Of a stretch of 64,000 nucleotides of DNA, positions 33,954 through 43,400 are shown in pieces. Both the position numbers and the translations under genes were made by a program. How positions within the stretch are numbered: the first letter of the stretch is position 1; each line of letters starts with the position of its first letter. The stretch comes from Taklimakanibacter albus (GTDB taxonomy: Bacteria; Pseudomonadota; Alphaproteobacteria; Rhizobiales; Aestuariivirgaceae). The notes below the pieces were generated by a model. That model worked only from the letters and a program-made list of their open reading frames with translations, did not search any database and was not told where the DNA came from. Location: contig NZ_JAENHL010000008.1 in assembly GCF_016595235.1 (NCBI RefSeq), forward strand, positions 1,510,624 through 1,574,623. Reading direction: 5' to 3'.

Positions 33954-34889
33954 ATGGACAGTGCCAAAAGACTTAAAAGCGAGCTCCAGACCGAACTCGT
34001 CAGCCGGATCAGTGAATGGGTCCGCAACCAGGATCAAGGCGATAAGATCCGGGTCCGCGAGGCGGTGCTGTCGCGCGAGCTCGGCGTGTCGCGCACCCCG
34101 ATCCGCGCCGCGCTTCAGCATCTGGTGAGTGAAGGCGTTCTCCATCCGCATGAGCTCGGCGGCTATACGGTGCTGCAGATGCCGCCCGCCGCCGCCGACA
34201 GCATGAACCCTGGCGAAGAAGCGGCCGGCCTTTATGGCCGCTTGCTGCGCGACATCATCCTGAACGAAGTCCCCGCTCCCGCCACCGAAAGCGCGCTGAT
34301 GCGCCATTACAAGGCCGGGCGCGGCGAAGTCCTGCAGGTGCTGCGCCGGCTGATGCGCGAAGGCCTCGCCGAACCCTTGCCCGGCAAAGGCTGGATGATG
34401 CTGGAATTCAACAGCGACCAGATGCTGAAGAGCTATCACCTGCGCGGCATCATCGAGCCGGCGCTGCTCATCGACCGCCTCTATGTCATCGACCGCCCGG
34501 CGCTCGAAAGACTGAAGACCGATCATCAAACCGCTCTCGCCGCCCTCTCGGAAGACTCGTCCTGGCGCGAGATCTTCGAGTTCGACGCGACATTCCACGA
34601 GGTCGTGGCGCGTGGCAGCCGCAACGATCTCATCGTCGACATCATAAGGCGGCAGAACCGGCTGCGCCGGCTCGCCGAATTCTTCAGCTATTCCCGTATC
34701 GAGCGCATCCGCGCCTCGATGCTGGAACATGTCGCCATCCTCGACGCCCTGCTCGCCGGCGACCAGGCCTGGGCCTCGGCCTTGATGCGCCAGCATCTGA
34801 TGGTGTCGCGAGCCGAGACTGAGGAGCATTTTACGCGCGACCTCGAGGCGGTGCGCCAGGCCGCCAGCGGCATCGAAAGACTGAGGTAA
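33954..34889 (+). CDS. GntR family regulator with two apparent winged-helix domains and FCD domain
   Basis: Regulator of 311 aa, longer than the usual 220-250 for the FadR subgroup. The first helix-turn-helix (about residues 10-70) includes VREAVLSRELGVSRTPIRAA. A second block at about 90-152 repeats the pattern (LYGRLLRDIILNEVPAPATE then EVLQVLRRLMREGLAEPLPG) as if a second winged helix had been kept. The FCD ligand domain follows (about 165-295), with FDATFHEVVARGS and two later histidines as possible metal ligands. Divergent from the PotABCD-like operon, which it probably controls. Confidence 0.85.
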   Translation: MDSAKRLKSELQTELVSRISEWVRNQDQGDKIRVREAVLSRELGVSRTPIRAALQHLVSEGVLHPHELGGYTVLQMPPAAADSMNPGEEAAGLYGRLLRDIILNEVPAPATESALMRHYKAGRGEVLQVLRRLMREGLAEPLPGKGWMMLEFNSDQMLKSYHLRGIIEPALLIDRLYVIDRPALERLKTDHQTALAALSEDSSWREIFEFDATFHEVVARGSRNDLIVDIIRRQNRLRRLAEFFSYSRIERIRASMLEHVAILDALLAGDQAWASALMRQHLMVSRAETEEHFTRDLEAVRQAASGIERLR

Positions 34890-34926
34890 AGTTGCACGGG
34901 GCGGCCAGGTTCGCTAGACCTTGATC

Positions 34927-35937
34927 ATGCCAGACCAAGTGCCGCCCAAAGCCCCGCCCAAGCTCGAACCTGGCGTCGTCGCCGCCGGCGTCTATGCCAA
35001 GGGCAAACGTGTCAGCGACATCGAGATCGACGATGCCGGCAAATGGCGCAAGAAGCCCGGCCACGTCGTGTGGATCGGCCTGTTCGAGCCGAGCGGCGAC
35101 CTCCTCGCCCGGGTGAGCGAGCAGCTCAATCTGCATCCCCTCGCCATCGAGGATGCCGAGAAGGCGCATCAGCATCCCAAGATCGAGGAATATGGCGACG
35201 CGCTCTTCATCGTGGCGCGCACGGCGCAGATGGTCGAGGGCAAGATCGCCTTCGGCGAGACGCATCTCTTTGTCGGGCGTGGCTATATCGTGTCGGTCCG
35301 CCACGGCGCATCAGCGACCTATTCGACGGTGCGCGCCCATTGCGAGTCCTGCCCGAAGATGCTGTCGCATGGCGAGGACTACATTCTCTACAAGATCCTC
35401 GATTTCATCGTCGACAATTACATGCCGGTGCTGGAGACGGTGCGTCACGAAATCGAGGGGCTGGAAGACAAAGTTCTGCATGAGTCGATCAGCACCGAGC
35501 AGGTGCGCCGGCTCTATGCGCTGCGGCGTGATCTGCTGAAGCTGCGCAACGCCGTCGTCCCACTGGTCGATATCTGCCGCCGGCTCGAACATGTCGAATT
35601 GCTGCCGATCGATCCCGAGATGCGGCCACATTTCCGTGATGTCACCGACCATGTGCAGCGCATCCGCGAAAGCGTCGATTCGCTGCGCGAGGTGCTGGCG
35701 TTCGCCTTCGAAGCAAGTCTGATGATGGGCCAGGCGCAGCAAAGCACCATCACCCGCAAGCTCGCCGCCTGGGCCGCGATCCTCGCGGTGCCGACGGCGA
35801 TCGCCGGCATCTACGGCATGAATTTCGACCATATGCCCGAGCTCAAATGGCGATATGGCTATTTCGCCGTGATCGGCGTCATCGTGGCGCTGTGCGGCTT
35901 CCTCTTTTACCGCTTCCGCAAAAACAAATGGCTCTAG
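34927..35937 (+). CDS. corA: CorA family divalent-cation transporter
   Basis: Magnesium/cobalt channel, 336 aa. Large cytoplasmic N-terminal domain with HPLAIEDAEKAHQHPKIEEY near 62-82, a long helix with KLRNAVVPL, then two C-terminal membrane helices. The selectivity signature YGMNF lies between them at about 296-300, and the positive end RFRKNKWL is typical. The ATG at 34927 is chosen; no clear ribosome site. A housekeeping gene placed between two catabolic clusters, convergent with the permease gene at 35944. Confidence 0.93.
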   Translation: MPDQVPPKAPPKLEPGVVAAGVYAKGKRVSDIEIDDAGKWRKKPGHVVWIGLFEPSGDLLARVSEQLNLHPLAIEDAEKAHQHPKIEEYGDALFIVARTAQMVEGKIAFGETHLFVGRGYIVSVRHGASATYSTVRAHCESCPKMLSHGEDYILYKILDFIVDNYMPVLETVRHEIEGLEDKVLHESISTEQVRRLYALRRDLLKLRNAVVPLVDICRRLEHVELLPIDPEMRPHFRDVTDHVQRIRESVDSLREVLAFAFEASLMMGQAQQSTITRKLAAWAAILAVPTAIAGIYGMNFDHMPELKWRYGYFAVIGVIVALCGFLFYRFRKNKWL

Positions 35938-35943
35938 GCGGAA

Positions 35944-36786
35944 CTACTTGACCGCGCCGGCCGCCATGCCGCCGACCAGGTAACGCTGCAGCCACATGAA
36001 CAGCGCGGTGACCGGCAGTGTGGCGACCAGCACGGCCGCCATGATGTGGTGCCATTTGAGCTCATAGAGATTGGAGGCCAGAGCATGCACCTCGAGCGGC
36101 AAGGTGAAATGCTCCGAGCTTCTGACCAAGGTCAAAGTGATCACGAACTCGTTCCACACCTCGACGAAGGTGAACATCGCCGTGACACTCAAGGCTGGCA
36201 GTGCCAGCGGCAGGAAGATGCGGATGAGCGAGGCCGTGGCGCTGGCGCCGTCGATCCAGGCCGCTTCCTCGATATCGCGCGGAATGGTCGAGAAATAGTT
36301 GAACAGCATCATCACCGAGAAGGCGAGATTGAAGGCGGCGACGACGATCGCCACCGGATCGAGGGAGTCGATCCAGCCGAGCCAGACGAACAGCCGGAAC
36401 AGGCCGAGTGCCAGGACGATGGGCGAGACCATCTGGGTGATGAGCAGGAATAGCTGGTATTTGCGCTTCCAGCGGAAATCGTAGCGCGACAAGGCATAGG
36501 CCGACGGAATGCCGACAAGCAGAACCAAAGCCACCGAGGCCACGGCGACATAAAGGCTGTTCAGCACCGCGGTGCCATAGTCGACGCTCGTCCACATGTC
36601 GCTGAAATTTTCGACCGCCAGCCTGGAGGGCAGCCAGCGTTGCGGGTTGATGAAAATCTCATCGCGCGGGCGCAAGGCGGTCGACAGCATCACCGCGAAG
36701 GGAAACAGATTGAGTGCGATCAGCGGCGCCAGCAGCAACCAGCACAGAAGGCTGCGGATCGGGCGCGAGCGCGTGAACAGACCCAT
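35944..36786 (-). CDS. ABC transporter permease, MalG type
   Basis: Sugar-type permease, 280 aa, six hydrophobic segments, EAA loop DIEEAAWIDGASATASLIRI near 180. Ends the operon that starts with the aminotransferase at 41844. No ATPase gene follows on this strand. Confidence 0.9.
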   Translation of the reverse strand: MGLFTRSRPIRSLLCWLLLAPLIALNLFPFAVMLSTALRPRDEIFINPQRWLPSRLAVENFSDMWTSVDYGTAVLNSLYVAVASVALVLLVGIPSAYALSRYDFRWKRKYQLFLLITQMVSPIVLALGLFRLFVWLGWIDSLDPVAIVVAAFNLAFSVMMLFNYFSTIPRDIEEAAWIDGASATASLIRIFLPLALPALSVTAMFTFVEVWNEFVITLTLVRSSEHFTLPLEVHALASNLYELKWHHIMAAVLVATLPVTALFMWLQRYLVGGMAAGAVK

Positions 36787-36788
36787 GA

Positions 36789-37730
36789 TCAGGTCTCCTC
36801 GCGGCGCATCTGCAGCGCCGCATAGACGACGGTGAAGACGAGGAGTACGGCAAACATCATCAGCGAGACGACGGAAGCCTTGCCGAGCTGCCCGAATTTG
36901 AAGGCGAGCTTATAGAGATAGGTCACCAATATGTCGGTGCCGTCGGCCGGCCCGCCCTGGGTCAGGACCCAGATGATCGGGAAGGAGTTGAAGATATAGA
37001 TCACATTCAGCACGATCGCGATGTTCACGAAGGGCTTGAGCAGCGGCAAGGTAATATGGCGGAAGCTCTTCCAGCCGGTCGCCCCGTCGACGGCACCCGC
37101 CTCATAGACATCACCGGCGATCGACGACAGGCCGCCGAGCAGCAAGGTGACGGTAAAGGGGATAGACACTAGTATCGCGATGGCGATCTGCACCATGAAG
37201 GCCAAGGGCGCGGTGCCGAGCCATTCGATCGGCGTATCGATGATGCCCAGCTGCAGCAGCAAATGGTTGAAAAGCCCCGATTGCCCGTTGAGCGCCCAGC
37301 GCCAGACCACCGCCGTCATGGTGAGCGAGACTGACCAGGGCAACAGGATCAGAAGCCGGGCGAAGCCACGGCCGGCAAAATCCTCATTGAGGATGAGCGC
37401 CACCGGGAGCGACAGAAGCAGCGTTCCGAGAACCACCGCGGCGGTCCAGACGATGGTACGGAGGAGTGCCGCATAGAACAGTGGATCGGCGAAAACATCG
37501 GCGAAGTTGGCAAAGCCATTGAAAGAGAGCAGGACGCCGAAGCGGCTCACTTCATGGAAAGCGGTCCAGATGAGGATCAGAATGGGTAAGCCGATGACCA
37601 GAGCGGTCAACAGGAGGCCGGGCAGGATCAGCCAGAAGGCGCGACTCATGCGGAACATCCGGAAGATGCCCCTGACCTTCCCTTCTCCCGCAAGCGGGAG
37701 AAGGGGTGGGTGTGAGAGAGCCGTGCTCAT
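36789..37730 (-). CDS. ABC transporter permease, MalF type (repeat at the 5' end)
   Basis: Sugar-type permease, up to 313 aa, first helix at about residues 30-52, EAA loop [20 protein letters not shown]. The ATG at 37730 overlaps the stop of the binding-protein gene (ATGA), arguing for translational coupling. Yet residues 6-18 ([13 protein letters not shown]) are the translation of a palindromic repeat at 37681-37704. A start at the ATG 37658 (MFRMSRAFW) would remove the repeat. Either an element inserted into the coding start, or the true start is downstream. Confidence 0.85.
   Translation of the reverse strand: MSTALSHPPLLPLAGEGKVRGIFRMFRMSRAFWLILPGLLLTALVIGLPILILIWTAFHEVSRFGVLLSFNGFANFADVFADPLFYAALLRTIVWTAAVVLGTLLLSLPVALILNEDFAGRGFARLLILLPWSVSLTMTAVVWRWALNGQSGLFNHLLLQLGIIDTPIEWLGTAPLAFMVQIAIAILVSIPFTVTLLLGGLSSIAGDVYEAGAVDGATGWKSFRHITLPLLKPFVNIAIVLNVIYIFNSFPIIWVLTQGGPADGTDILVTYLYKLAFKFGQLGKASVVSLMMFAVLLVFTVVYAALQMRREET
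37681..37704. repeat. Palindromic repeat inside the permease 5' coding region
   Basis: CCTTCTCCCGC and GCGGGAGAAGG form a perfect 11-bp stem with an AA loop. It belongs to a short intergenic repeat family frequent in Hyphomicrobiales; diverged relatives border the composite element at 28159-28315. Here it lies within the first codons of a permease gene. Confidence 0.7.
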
Positions 37731-38941
37731 TTCTTCCGCAGCACGTCGATCTCCGTGGCGGCGCGATTGAGCGCGACTTCGGACGTCTCCTCGCCCAGAT
37801 AGACCCGCTGCAGCGCACGCACCGTGATATCGGCGATCTGATCGAAATTCGGGATCAGCGGGGCGAAATGCGCGACCGGCAGAAGGGCGGTGAAGGCCCT
37901 CATGTCGGGATCCTTCTGGTAATAGTCGGACGCCGCCACCGCCTTGGTCACCGGCAACAGACCCTCACGCTCGTCGAAGGCGGCACGGTATTTGTCCTGA
38001 TAGAGGAACTCGATCACCTTCCAGGCTTCGTCCTTCGACTTGGCGCCGGAAAACATCATCAGCGTGTCGGTGATGCCATAGGTCGCCGATGTCGTCTTCA
38101 CCGGAATGGGCAGCACCTCATATTTGAGGTTGGGCGCTTCCTTCTTGATCTGCGGGATCAGCATCGGGAAGGTAAAGACCATGCCGACCTTGCCCTGCTT
38201 GAACAAAGCAAAGGTCTCGGCCTCGCCGTAGCTCGTCGGCGTCGGCTGGGTGGCGCCGTCATCGATCAGCTGCTTGTAAGATTGCGCGGCAGCGATGGCT
38301 TCCGGCGAATTAAGCGCGCTCATGCCGTCTTCCTTCAGGATGCGACCGCCGAAGGAAAGCAGCGCATAGAAGTAATAGGCGTCGACCTCCACGCCCTGCC
38401 CTTGCAGACCGAAACCATAAGTTCCGGGCAGCTTGGAGATCTGACGGGCCGCACCCATGAACTCGTCCCAGGTCGTGGGCGGCTTGGCGCCGGCCTTCTC
38501 GAACAGCTCCGTGTTGACGATCATCGCCCGGGCCGAAGCGGCGAAAGGCAGACCCATGAGCTTGCCGTCGATCATCGACGGCGAAAAGAAGGACTCGATG
38601 AACACGTCCTTGAAGGCCGGCGTCATATGCGCATCGAGCGGCTCGGCGACGCCTTGCGCGGCGTAGTCGGTGAGCGACCGCGTGCCGATCAAAGCCAGAT
38701 CGGGCGGCGAGCCGGCGGCAATATCGGTGGTGAGCTTCTGGTTCAGCGTCTCCCATGACGTGAATTCGAGAACGAGATTGATGCCGGGATTAGCGGCCTC
38801 GAAATCCCTCTCGACTTCCTTAAAGAAAGGCTCGGTCTCGCTCGAATAGGGCGGGACGACGAAACGGACGTCGCCGGCATAGGCCGTTCCAGTACAAAGG
38901 GCGGTGGCCAATAGAATAGACGACAGGTACTTTCTCAACAT
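37727..38941 (-). CDS. ABC transporter extracellular binding protein, sugar (CUT1) type
   Basis: Periplasmic binding protein, 404 aa, with signal peptide [18 protein letters not shown] cleaved near AYA and mature start [18 protein letters not shown]. Family 1 pattern continues with [14 protein letters not shown] near 150 and a stretch [20 protein letters not shown] near 285. It follows the amidase gene by 48 bp and starts the importer part of the operon. An amide or amino compound is a plausible ligand given the enzymes upstream. Confidence 0.9.
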   Translation of the reverse strand: MLRKYLSSILLATALCTGTAYAGDVRFVVPPYSSETEPFFKEVERDFEAANPGINLVLEFTSWETLNQKLTTDIAAGSPPDLALIGTRSLTDYAAQGVAEPLDAHMTPAFKDVFIESFFSPSMIDGKLMGLPFAASARAMIVNTELFEKAGAKPPTTWDEFMGAARQISKLPGTYGFGLQGQGVEVDAYYFYALLSFGGRILKEDGMSALNSPEAIAAAQSYKQLIDDGATQPTPTSYGEAETFALFKQGKVGMVFTFPMLIPQIKKEAPNLKYEVLPIPVKTTSATYGITDTLMMFSGAKSKDEAWKVIEFLYQDKYRAAFDEREGLLPVTKAVAASDYYQKDPDMRAFTALLPVAHFAPLIPNFDQIADITVRALQRVYLGEETSEVALNRAATEIDVLRKK

Positions 38942-38989
38942 ACTTTCCTCCTTGAGTTATAACGAGGCCGCTTGGATGCGGCCTTTCGT

Positions 38990-40480
38990 TTACGTCGCCA
39001 GCGATCTTCCGGCGCAGATGTCGTAGGTTCGGGTCCAGGGTCGCGCGCGTTCGAAGGCAGCACTCGCCGCGAACACATCCTCATCGGCGAAGCGGCGCCC
39101 GGCGATCTGCATGCCGACCGGCAGATTGCCTTCGGCGAGGCCGGCCGGCACGGTTGCCGCCGGATGGCCGGTGTAGTTCTGGATATAGGTGCAGCACCAG
39201 CCGATCAGCGGATCGATCGCCTCGCCATTGATCTCGCGAGGGCCGACCGTGTTGCCGTCGGTGGCGTTGTCGACCGGCAAGGCGGCAAGTGTCGGGGTGA
39301 CGAGGAAGTCATAATGCGCCATCACCGCTTCGATCGCCTCATAGACGCCGGTGCGCATGTGGTGGTCATTGAGCCAGTCCTGCGCCGACTGACGCCTCGC
39401 TATATCGAGCCAATGATGCAGCTCAGGCGGCAGGCCGGCACTGTCTTTGCCTTCGAGATCGACGCCCAAAGTCTTGAAGTAGGCGATGGCCTGGAGCGCA
39501 TTGTGGGCCGAGAAGCGGCACCACAGATCGCTCAACTCCTTCTGCGCATAGGGAATGGCGAGCTTCACCTCTTCGACATGGGCGCCGAGCTCGGCAAACG
39601 CTTTCACCGCCGCGTCCACCACTTTGCGCACGCGCGGATCGATCGGAAAGATACCGTAGTCGGGACTGTAGGCGATCTTGCGACCGCGGATGCCGCGCCG
39701 AAGCGCGCCCAGATAATCGACTGAGCCGTCGAGACTGTTAGGATCGCGGGCGTCATAGCCGCCGAGCACTTCCATGCCCAATGCCGCATCCTCGACGGTG
39801 CGGGTGATCGGTCCCTCATAGATGTAAGGCGAGGTCGTCGCGAAGGCGTTGGGCCGCGTGACATTGGGCACGCGCCCGAAGGACGCCTTGTAGCCATAGA
39901 CGCCGCACCAGGACGCGGGGATACGGATCGAGCCGCCACCATCCGTGCCTTCGGCCAAAGGCACCAAACCGTCGGCGACCGCGGCGCCGCTGCCACCCGA
40001 TGAGCCGCCGGAATTCTTGGTGGTATTGAACGGGTTGCGCGTCGGCCCGAACAGATAATTGTCGCAGGTGCCGCGAAAGCCGAGCGCCGGGCTGTTGGTC
40101 TTGCCGACGATGACGGCGCCGGCGCGCTCCATGCGTTCGGCGAAATTGCAGTAATTGCTTGCGACATAGTCCCTGAGTGCCGGCACACCGCCAAAGGTGT
40201 TTACCCAGCCAGGTTTGAAGTCGAAGCAGTCCTTCATGGCGACCGGGACGCCATGGAGATGGCCGAGGGCCTCGCCTCTCGCCACCGCCGCTTCGGCTTC
40301 CCGCGCCCGTTTGCGCGCGTCGTCGAAACCCGAAATCACGATGGCATTGAGACTCGGATTGCGCGCCTCGATCACCTGGATCGCCGTCTCGACGAGCTCG
40401 ACCGGCGAGATCTCGCGCCGCCTGACGAGCAGCGCCATTTGCGCGGCGCCGAGGCGCGCATATTCATTATAGAGGACCAT
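38990..40480 (-). CDS. Amidase signature-family hydrolase
   Basis: Amidase of 496 aa hydrolysing a carboxylic amide to acid and ammonia or amine. The catalytic triad is complete: Lys83 in PVAMKDCFDF, the cis-Ser in GGSSGG (160-161) and nucleophile Ser184 in TDGGGSIRIPAS. The ATG at 40480 overlaps the stop of the aminotransferase gene (ATGA), setting the start. Related to 6-aminohexanoate/indoleacetamide-type amidases, but not to GatA, as no gatB/gatC is near. Substrate unknown. Confidence 0.92.
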   Translation of the reverse strand: MVLYNEYARLGAAQMALLVRRREISPVELVETAIQVIEARNPSLNAIVISGFDDARKRAREAEAAVARGEALGHLHGVPVAMKDCFDFKPGWVNTFGGVPALRDYVASNYCNFAERMERAGAVIVGKTNSPALGFRGTCDNYLFGPTRNPFNTTKNSGGSSGGSGAAVADGLVPLAEGTDGGGSIRIPASWCGVYGYKASFGRVPNVTRPNAFATTSPYIYEGPITRTVEDAALGMEVLGGYDARDPNSLDGSVDYLGALRRGIRGRKIAYSPDYGIFPIDPRVRKVVDAAVKAFAELGAHVEEVKLAIPYAQKELSDLWCRFSAHNALQAIAYFKTLGVDLEGKDSAGLPPELHHWLDIARRQSAQDWLNDHHMRTGVYEAIEAVMAHYDFLVTPTLAALPVDNATDGNTVGPREINGEAIDPLIGWCCTYIQNYTGHPAATVPAGLAEGNLPVGMQIAGRRFADEDVFAASAAFERARPWTRTYDICAGRSLAT

Positions 40481-41844
40481 CAGGCGAGCCCTCGCTCCTT
40501 CGCGACTTCGGTGATGGCCTGCGCGCAGACGGCCACCGTGCGGTCGAGATGCTCCTTGCCGACGATGAGCGGCGGGGCGATCTCCAGAGCCGAGCCGATG
40601 GCGCTGACCACCACGCCCAGGTCGCGCATGCGGCGAACCACCGCTTTCACCGTATCGTCGGTGAAGACCGCCCTGGTCTGCTTGTCGCGGGTGAAATCGA
40701 CGGCATGCCATAGCCCTAAGCCCCGCACATCGCCGACGATCGGGAGATGGGCGACGGCTTCGGCGAGATTGGCGCCGAATTCGGCACCAATCTTGGCCGC
40801 CCGCGGAATGAGGCCTTCACGCTCCTTGATGGCGATCACCGCATTGGCGGCGGCACAGGCCACCGCGTGGCCGGAGAAGGTATGGACATGGCGGAAGACC
40901 GGCAGTGCATCGGCGATCTCGTCGCGCGTCATGACGGCGCCTAGGGGCGCATAACCGGCGCTCATCGCCTTGGCCATGGTCATGATGTCCGGCTCGATGC
41001 CGAAATGCTCGCTGGCGAACCAGTTTCCGGTGCGCCCAAAGCCGGTGATCACCTCATCGATGACGAGAAGCACGCCATAACGGGTGCAGATCTCGCGCAC
41101 TTTCTGCAGATAGCTCTTGGTCGGGATCTGCACACCATTCGCCTGCATGATCGGCTCGGCGATAAAGGCAGCCACCAGGTCAGGCCCTTCGAACTGGATC
41201 TGGCGCTCGAGATGGCTGGCGCAGTGATCGGCATAATCTTCTTCGCTCATCCCATAGGGGTTGCGATAGCGCATCGGATTGGCGACGAAGCTGTGGCCCA
41301 CCGCGCGCGGATCCGGAATATCGCGCACATTCAGCCAGTCGGTGACCGAAAGCGCGCCGAGCGTCGAGCCGTGATAGGCGTTCCAGCGCGAGATGACCTT
41401 GAAGGCACGCGGCTTGCCGGTGTTCTGCTGATATTGCCGGGCGAGCTTGAGCGCGGTCTCGGTCGCCTCCGACCCGCCGCTGACGAAGCAGACTTTCGAC
41501 AGACGGCCCGGCGCCAGCTCGGCAATCTTCGCGGCAAGCGTGACGGTCGGCTCGCTCAGGAAACGGGTCGTGCCTGAGTAATGCATGCGCAGGGCCTGCT
41601 CATACATCGCGCGGGCGATCTCCTCGTTGCCGTAGCCCAGCGAATTGGCCCGCGACGTGGAGCTCATCATGTCGAGCAATTGGCGGCCCTCATGATCGGT
41701 GACATGGACGCCTTTGCCCTCGACATAGATGCAGGGACCGTCGCTCTGGACTTCGCTCTGCGGCACCATCGAAAACAAGGTGTGCTGATAGGCCAGACTC
41801 GCCAGATCGCGTGAGTTGGCCGCGTCTTTCGTCTTCGGTTCCAT
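40480..41844 (-). CDS. Class III (omega) aminotransferase
   Basis: PLP-dependent aminotransferase, 454 aa, ATG at 41844 with AAGGAG upstream. Seen: [20 protein letters not shown] (cofactor site), [32 protein letters not shown] and the Schiff-base lysine K292 in [15 protein letters not shown]. Heads an operon with the amidase and an ABC importer, divergent from a MocR/GabR-type regulator. GabR-type regulators often control such aminotransferases. Confidence 0.92.
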   Translation of the reverse strand: MEPKTKDAANSRDLASLAYQHTLFSMVPQSEVQSDGPCIYVEGKGVHVTDHEGRQLLDMMSSTSRANSLGYGNEEIARAMYEQALRMHYSGTTRFLSEPTVTLAAKIAELAPGRLSKVCFVSGGSEATETALKLARQYQQNTGKPRAFKVISRWNAYHGSTLGALSVTDWLNVRDIPDPRAVGHSFVANPMRYRNPYGMSEEDYADHCASHLERQIQFEGPDLVAAFIAEPIMQANGVQIPTKSYLQKVREICTRYGVLLVIDEVITGFGRTGNWFASEHFGIEPDIMTMAKAMSAGYAPLGAVMTRDEIADALPVFRHVHTFSGHAVACAAANAVIAIKEREGLIPRAAKIGAEFGANLAEAVAHLPIVGDVRGLGLWHAVDFTRDKQTRAVFTDDTVKAVVRRMRDLGVVVSAIGSALEIAPPLIVGKEHLDRTVAVCAQAITEVAKERGLA

Positions 41845-41881
41845 AGCGTTGCGCTCCTTCCACCTCGTCGGGAAAGAGCCT

Positions 41882-41910
41882 ATGGTCAATGTGGTCTCAT
41901 AAGAAGAACC
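41882..41910. promoter_or_regulatory. Candidate MocR/GabR operator half-sites
   Basis: TGGTC occurs twice, at 41883-41887 and 41892-41896, with an inverted GAACC at 41906-41910, in the 72-bp gap between the aminotransferase and the MocR-type gene. GabR-type regulators bind direct half-sites of this general layout. Weak evidence. Confidence 0.3.
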
Positions 41911-41916
41911 AGAGCG

Positions 41917-43395
41917 ATGAAAAAAGTTAGAACCACTTTGGCGGGAGCTTCCGTCCTTCTCGATTTGATCCTGCTCGACCGGAAGGCCGGCGCTCCGCAA
42001 TATCAGCAGCTCTACCGGCAGATGCGCGCGCTCATCCTGAAGCGAACCCTGCGCCCCGGCACGAACCTGCCCGCAACCCGGGCGCTCGCCGGCGATCTGG
42101 GCATCGCCCGCAACACCGTCATCGCCGTCTATGAGCAGCTCGAAGCCGAAGGTTATATCGAGACCCGGCATGGCGCCCGCGCCAGGGTCGCGGATCTGCC
42201 GCTCGACAAATCGTCGAAGTCCGCCACGCGCCTGCCGAGCATGGCCGACAGCCTGTCGGCGCGCGGCCATGTGCTGCTCGAGCAGACCCATCGCTCCAGC
42301 CCGGCGAGCCAGATCCTCTTCCAGCCGGGCCTGCCGGATGTGAAGTATTTTCCCTTCGCCACCTGGCGCCGGCTTCTGACGCAAAGGCTGCGGCCCAGCG
42401 CCGACGATATCTTCGGCTATCACAGCTTCACCGGCTATGCGCCGCTGCGCGCGGCCATCGCCAATTATCTCGAAGCGGCACGCGGCGTGCGCTGCACACC
42501 TGAGCAGGTCATCGTCACCACCGGCGCGCAAGGCGCGCTCGATCTCCTTGCCCGTCTCTTCCTCGATCCGGGCGATACGGTATTGCTCGAGGAGCCGGGT
42601 TATACGGGCGCCCAAGGCGCCTTTCTCGCCGCCGGCGCAAGGCTGCTGCCGCTTCCCGTCGATGAGACCGGCTGGCAATTGCCGGATATCGCGAAGGCCC
42701 GGCCGCGGCTCATCTATCTCACACCTTCGTGCCAGTTCCCGCTCGGCCTCACCATGCGCATGGAGCAGCGCCTCAAGGTCATCGAGCTTGCCGAGGCCGC
42801 CAATGCCTGGATCATCGAGGATGATTTCGACAGCGAATATCGCTTCGCCAACAAGCCGGTGCCGGCGATGCAGGGCGCCGACGGCAATGGCCGCACCATC
42901 TATGTCGGCACCTTCGCCAAGACACTATTTCCGTCGCTGCGCATCGGCTTCATGGTGCTGCCGCGCGCGCTCGATGAGCGGATGAACAAGGCCTTGTTCC
43001 TCTCCGGCAAAAGCGCGCCCTTGTTTCTGCAGGCGGCGTTATCGGACTTCATCGAGCAAGGACATTTCGCCAAACATCTGCGCCGCATGAAACGTATCTA
43101 TGGAACGCGGCGCGCCAGCTTCGTCGCCCGTGTCGAAGAGCAACTCGGCGAATGGCTGACGCCGATCGACGGCAGATCCGGCCTGCAGACGGTGTGGAAG
43201 CTGCGCAAGGGTCTCAAGGACAAGCACATCGCCGATCTGGCGAGCGAAGCTTCGTTCGGCGTGACGCCGCTGTCCGAGCACTATCATCACGGCCCCGGGC
43301 TTCAGGGCATCATTCTCGGCTATGCGGCGGTCGAGACGGCAGCCGTACCGAGAGGCCTAGCGCGGCTTAAGGCGGTGCTGCGCAAGGCCGGTTAA
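41917..43395 (+). CDS. MocR/GabR family regulator (GntR helix-turn-helix fused to aminotransferase-like domain)
   Basis: 492-aa regulator. Winged helix at about residues 20-90 (LYRQMRALILKRTLRPGTNL, then LAGDLGIARNTVIAVYEQLE). The rest is a fold-type I aminotransferase-like domain with TTGAQGALDLLARLF, EEPGYTGAQGAF, the IIEDDFDSEY motif and PLP lysine K335 in TFAKTLFPSLRIG. Members sense an amine such as GABA through the cofactor. Divergent by 72 bp from the aminotransferase-amidase-importer operon. Confidence 0.93.
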   Translation: MKKVRTTLAGASVLLDLILLDRKAGAPQYQQLYRQMRALILKRTLRPGTNLPATRALAGDLGIARNTVIAVYEQLEAEGYIETRHGARARVADLPLDKSSKSATRLPSMADSLSARGHVLLEQTHRSSPASQILFQPGLPDVKYFPFATWRRLLTQRLRPSADDIFGYHSFTGYAPLRAAIANYLEAARGVRCTPEQVIVTTGAQGALDLLARLFLDPGDTVLLEEPGYTGAQGAFLAAGARLLPLPVDETGWQLPDIAKARPRLIYLTPSCQFPLGLTMRMEQRLKVIELAEAANAWIIEDDFDSEYRFANKPVPAMQGADGNGRTIYVGTFAKTLFPSLRIGFMVLPRALDERMNKALFLSGKSAPLFLQAALSDFIEQGHFAKHLRRMKRIYGTRRASFVARVEEQLGEWLTPIDGRSGLQTVWKLRKGLKDKHIADLASEASFGVTPLSEHYHHGPGLQGIILGYAAVETAAVPRGLARLKAVLRKAG

Positions 43396-43400
43396 GACAG

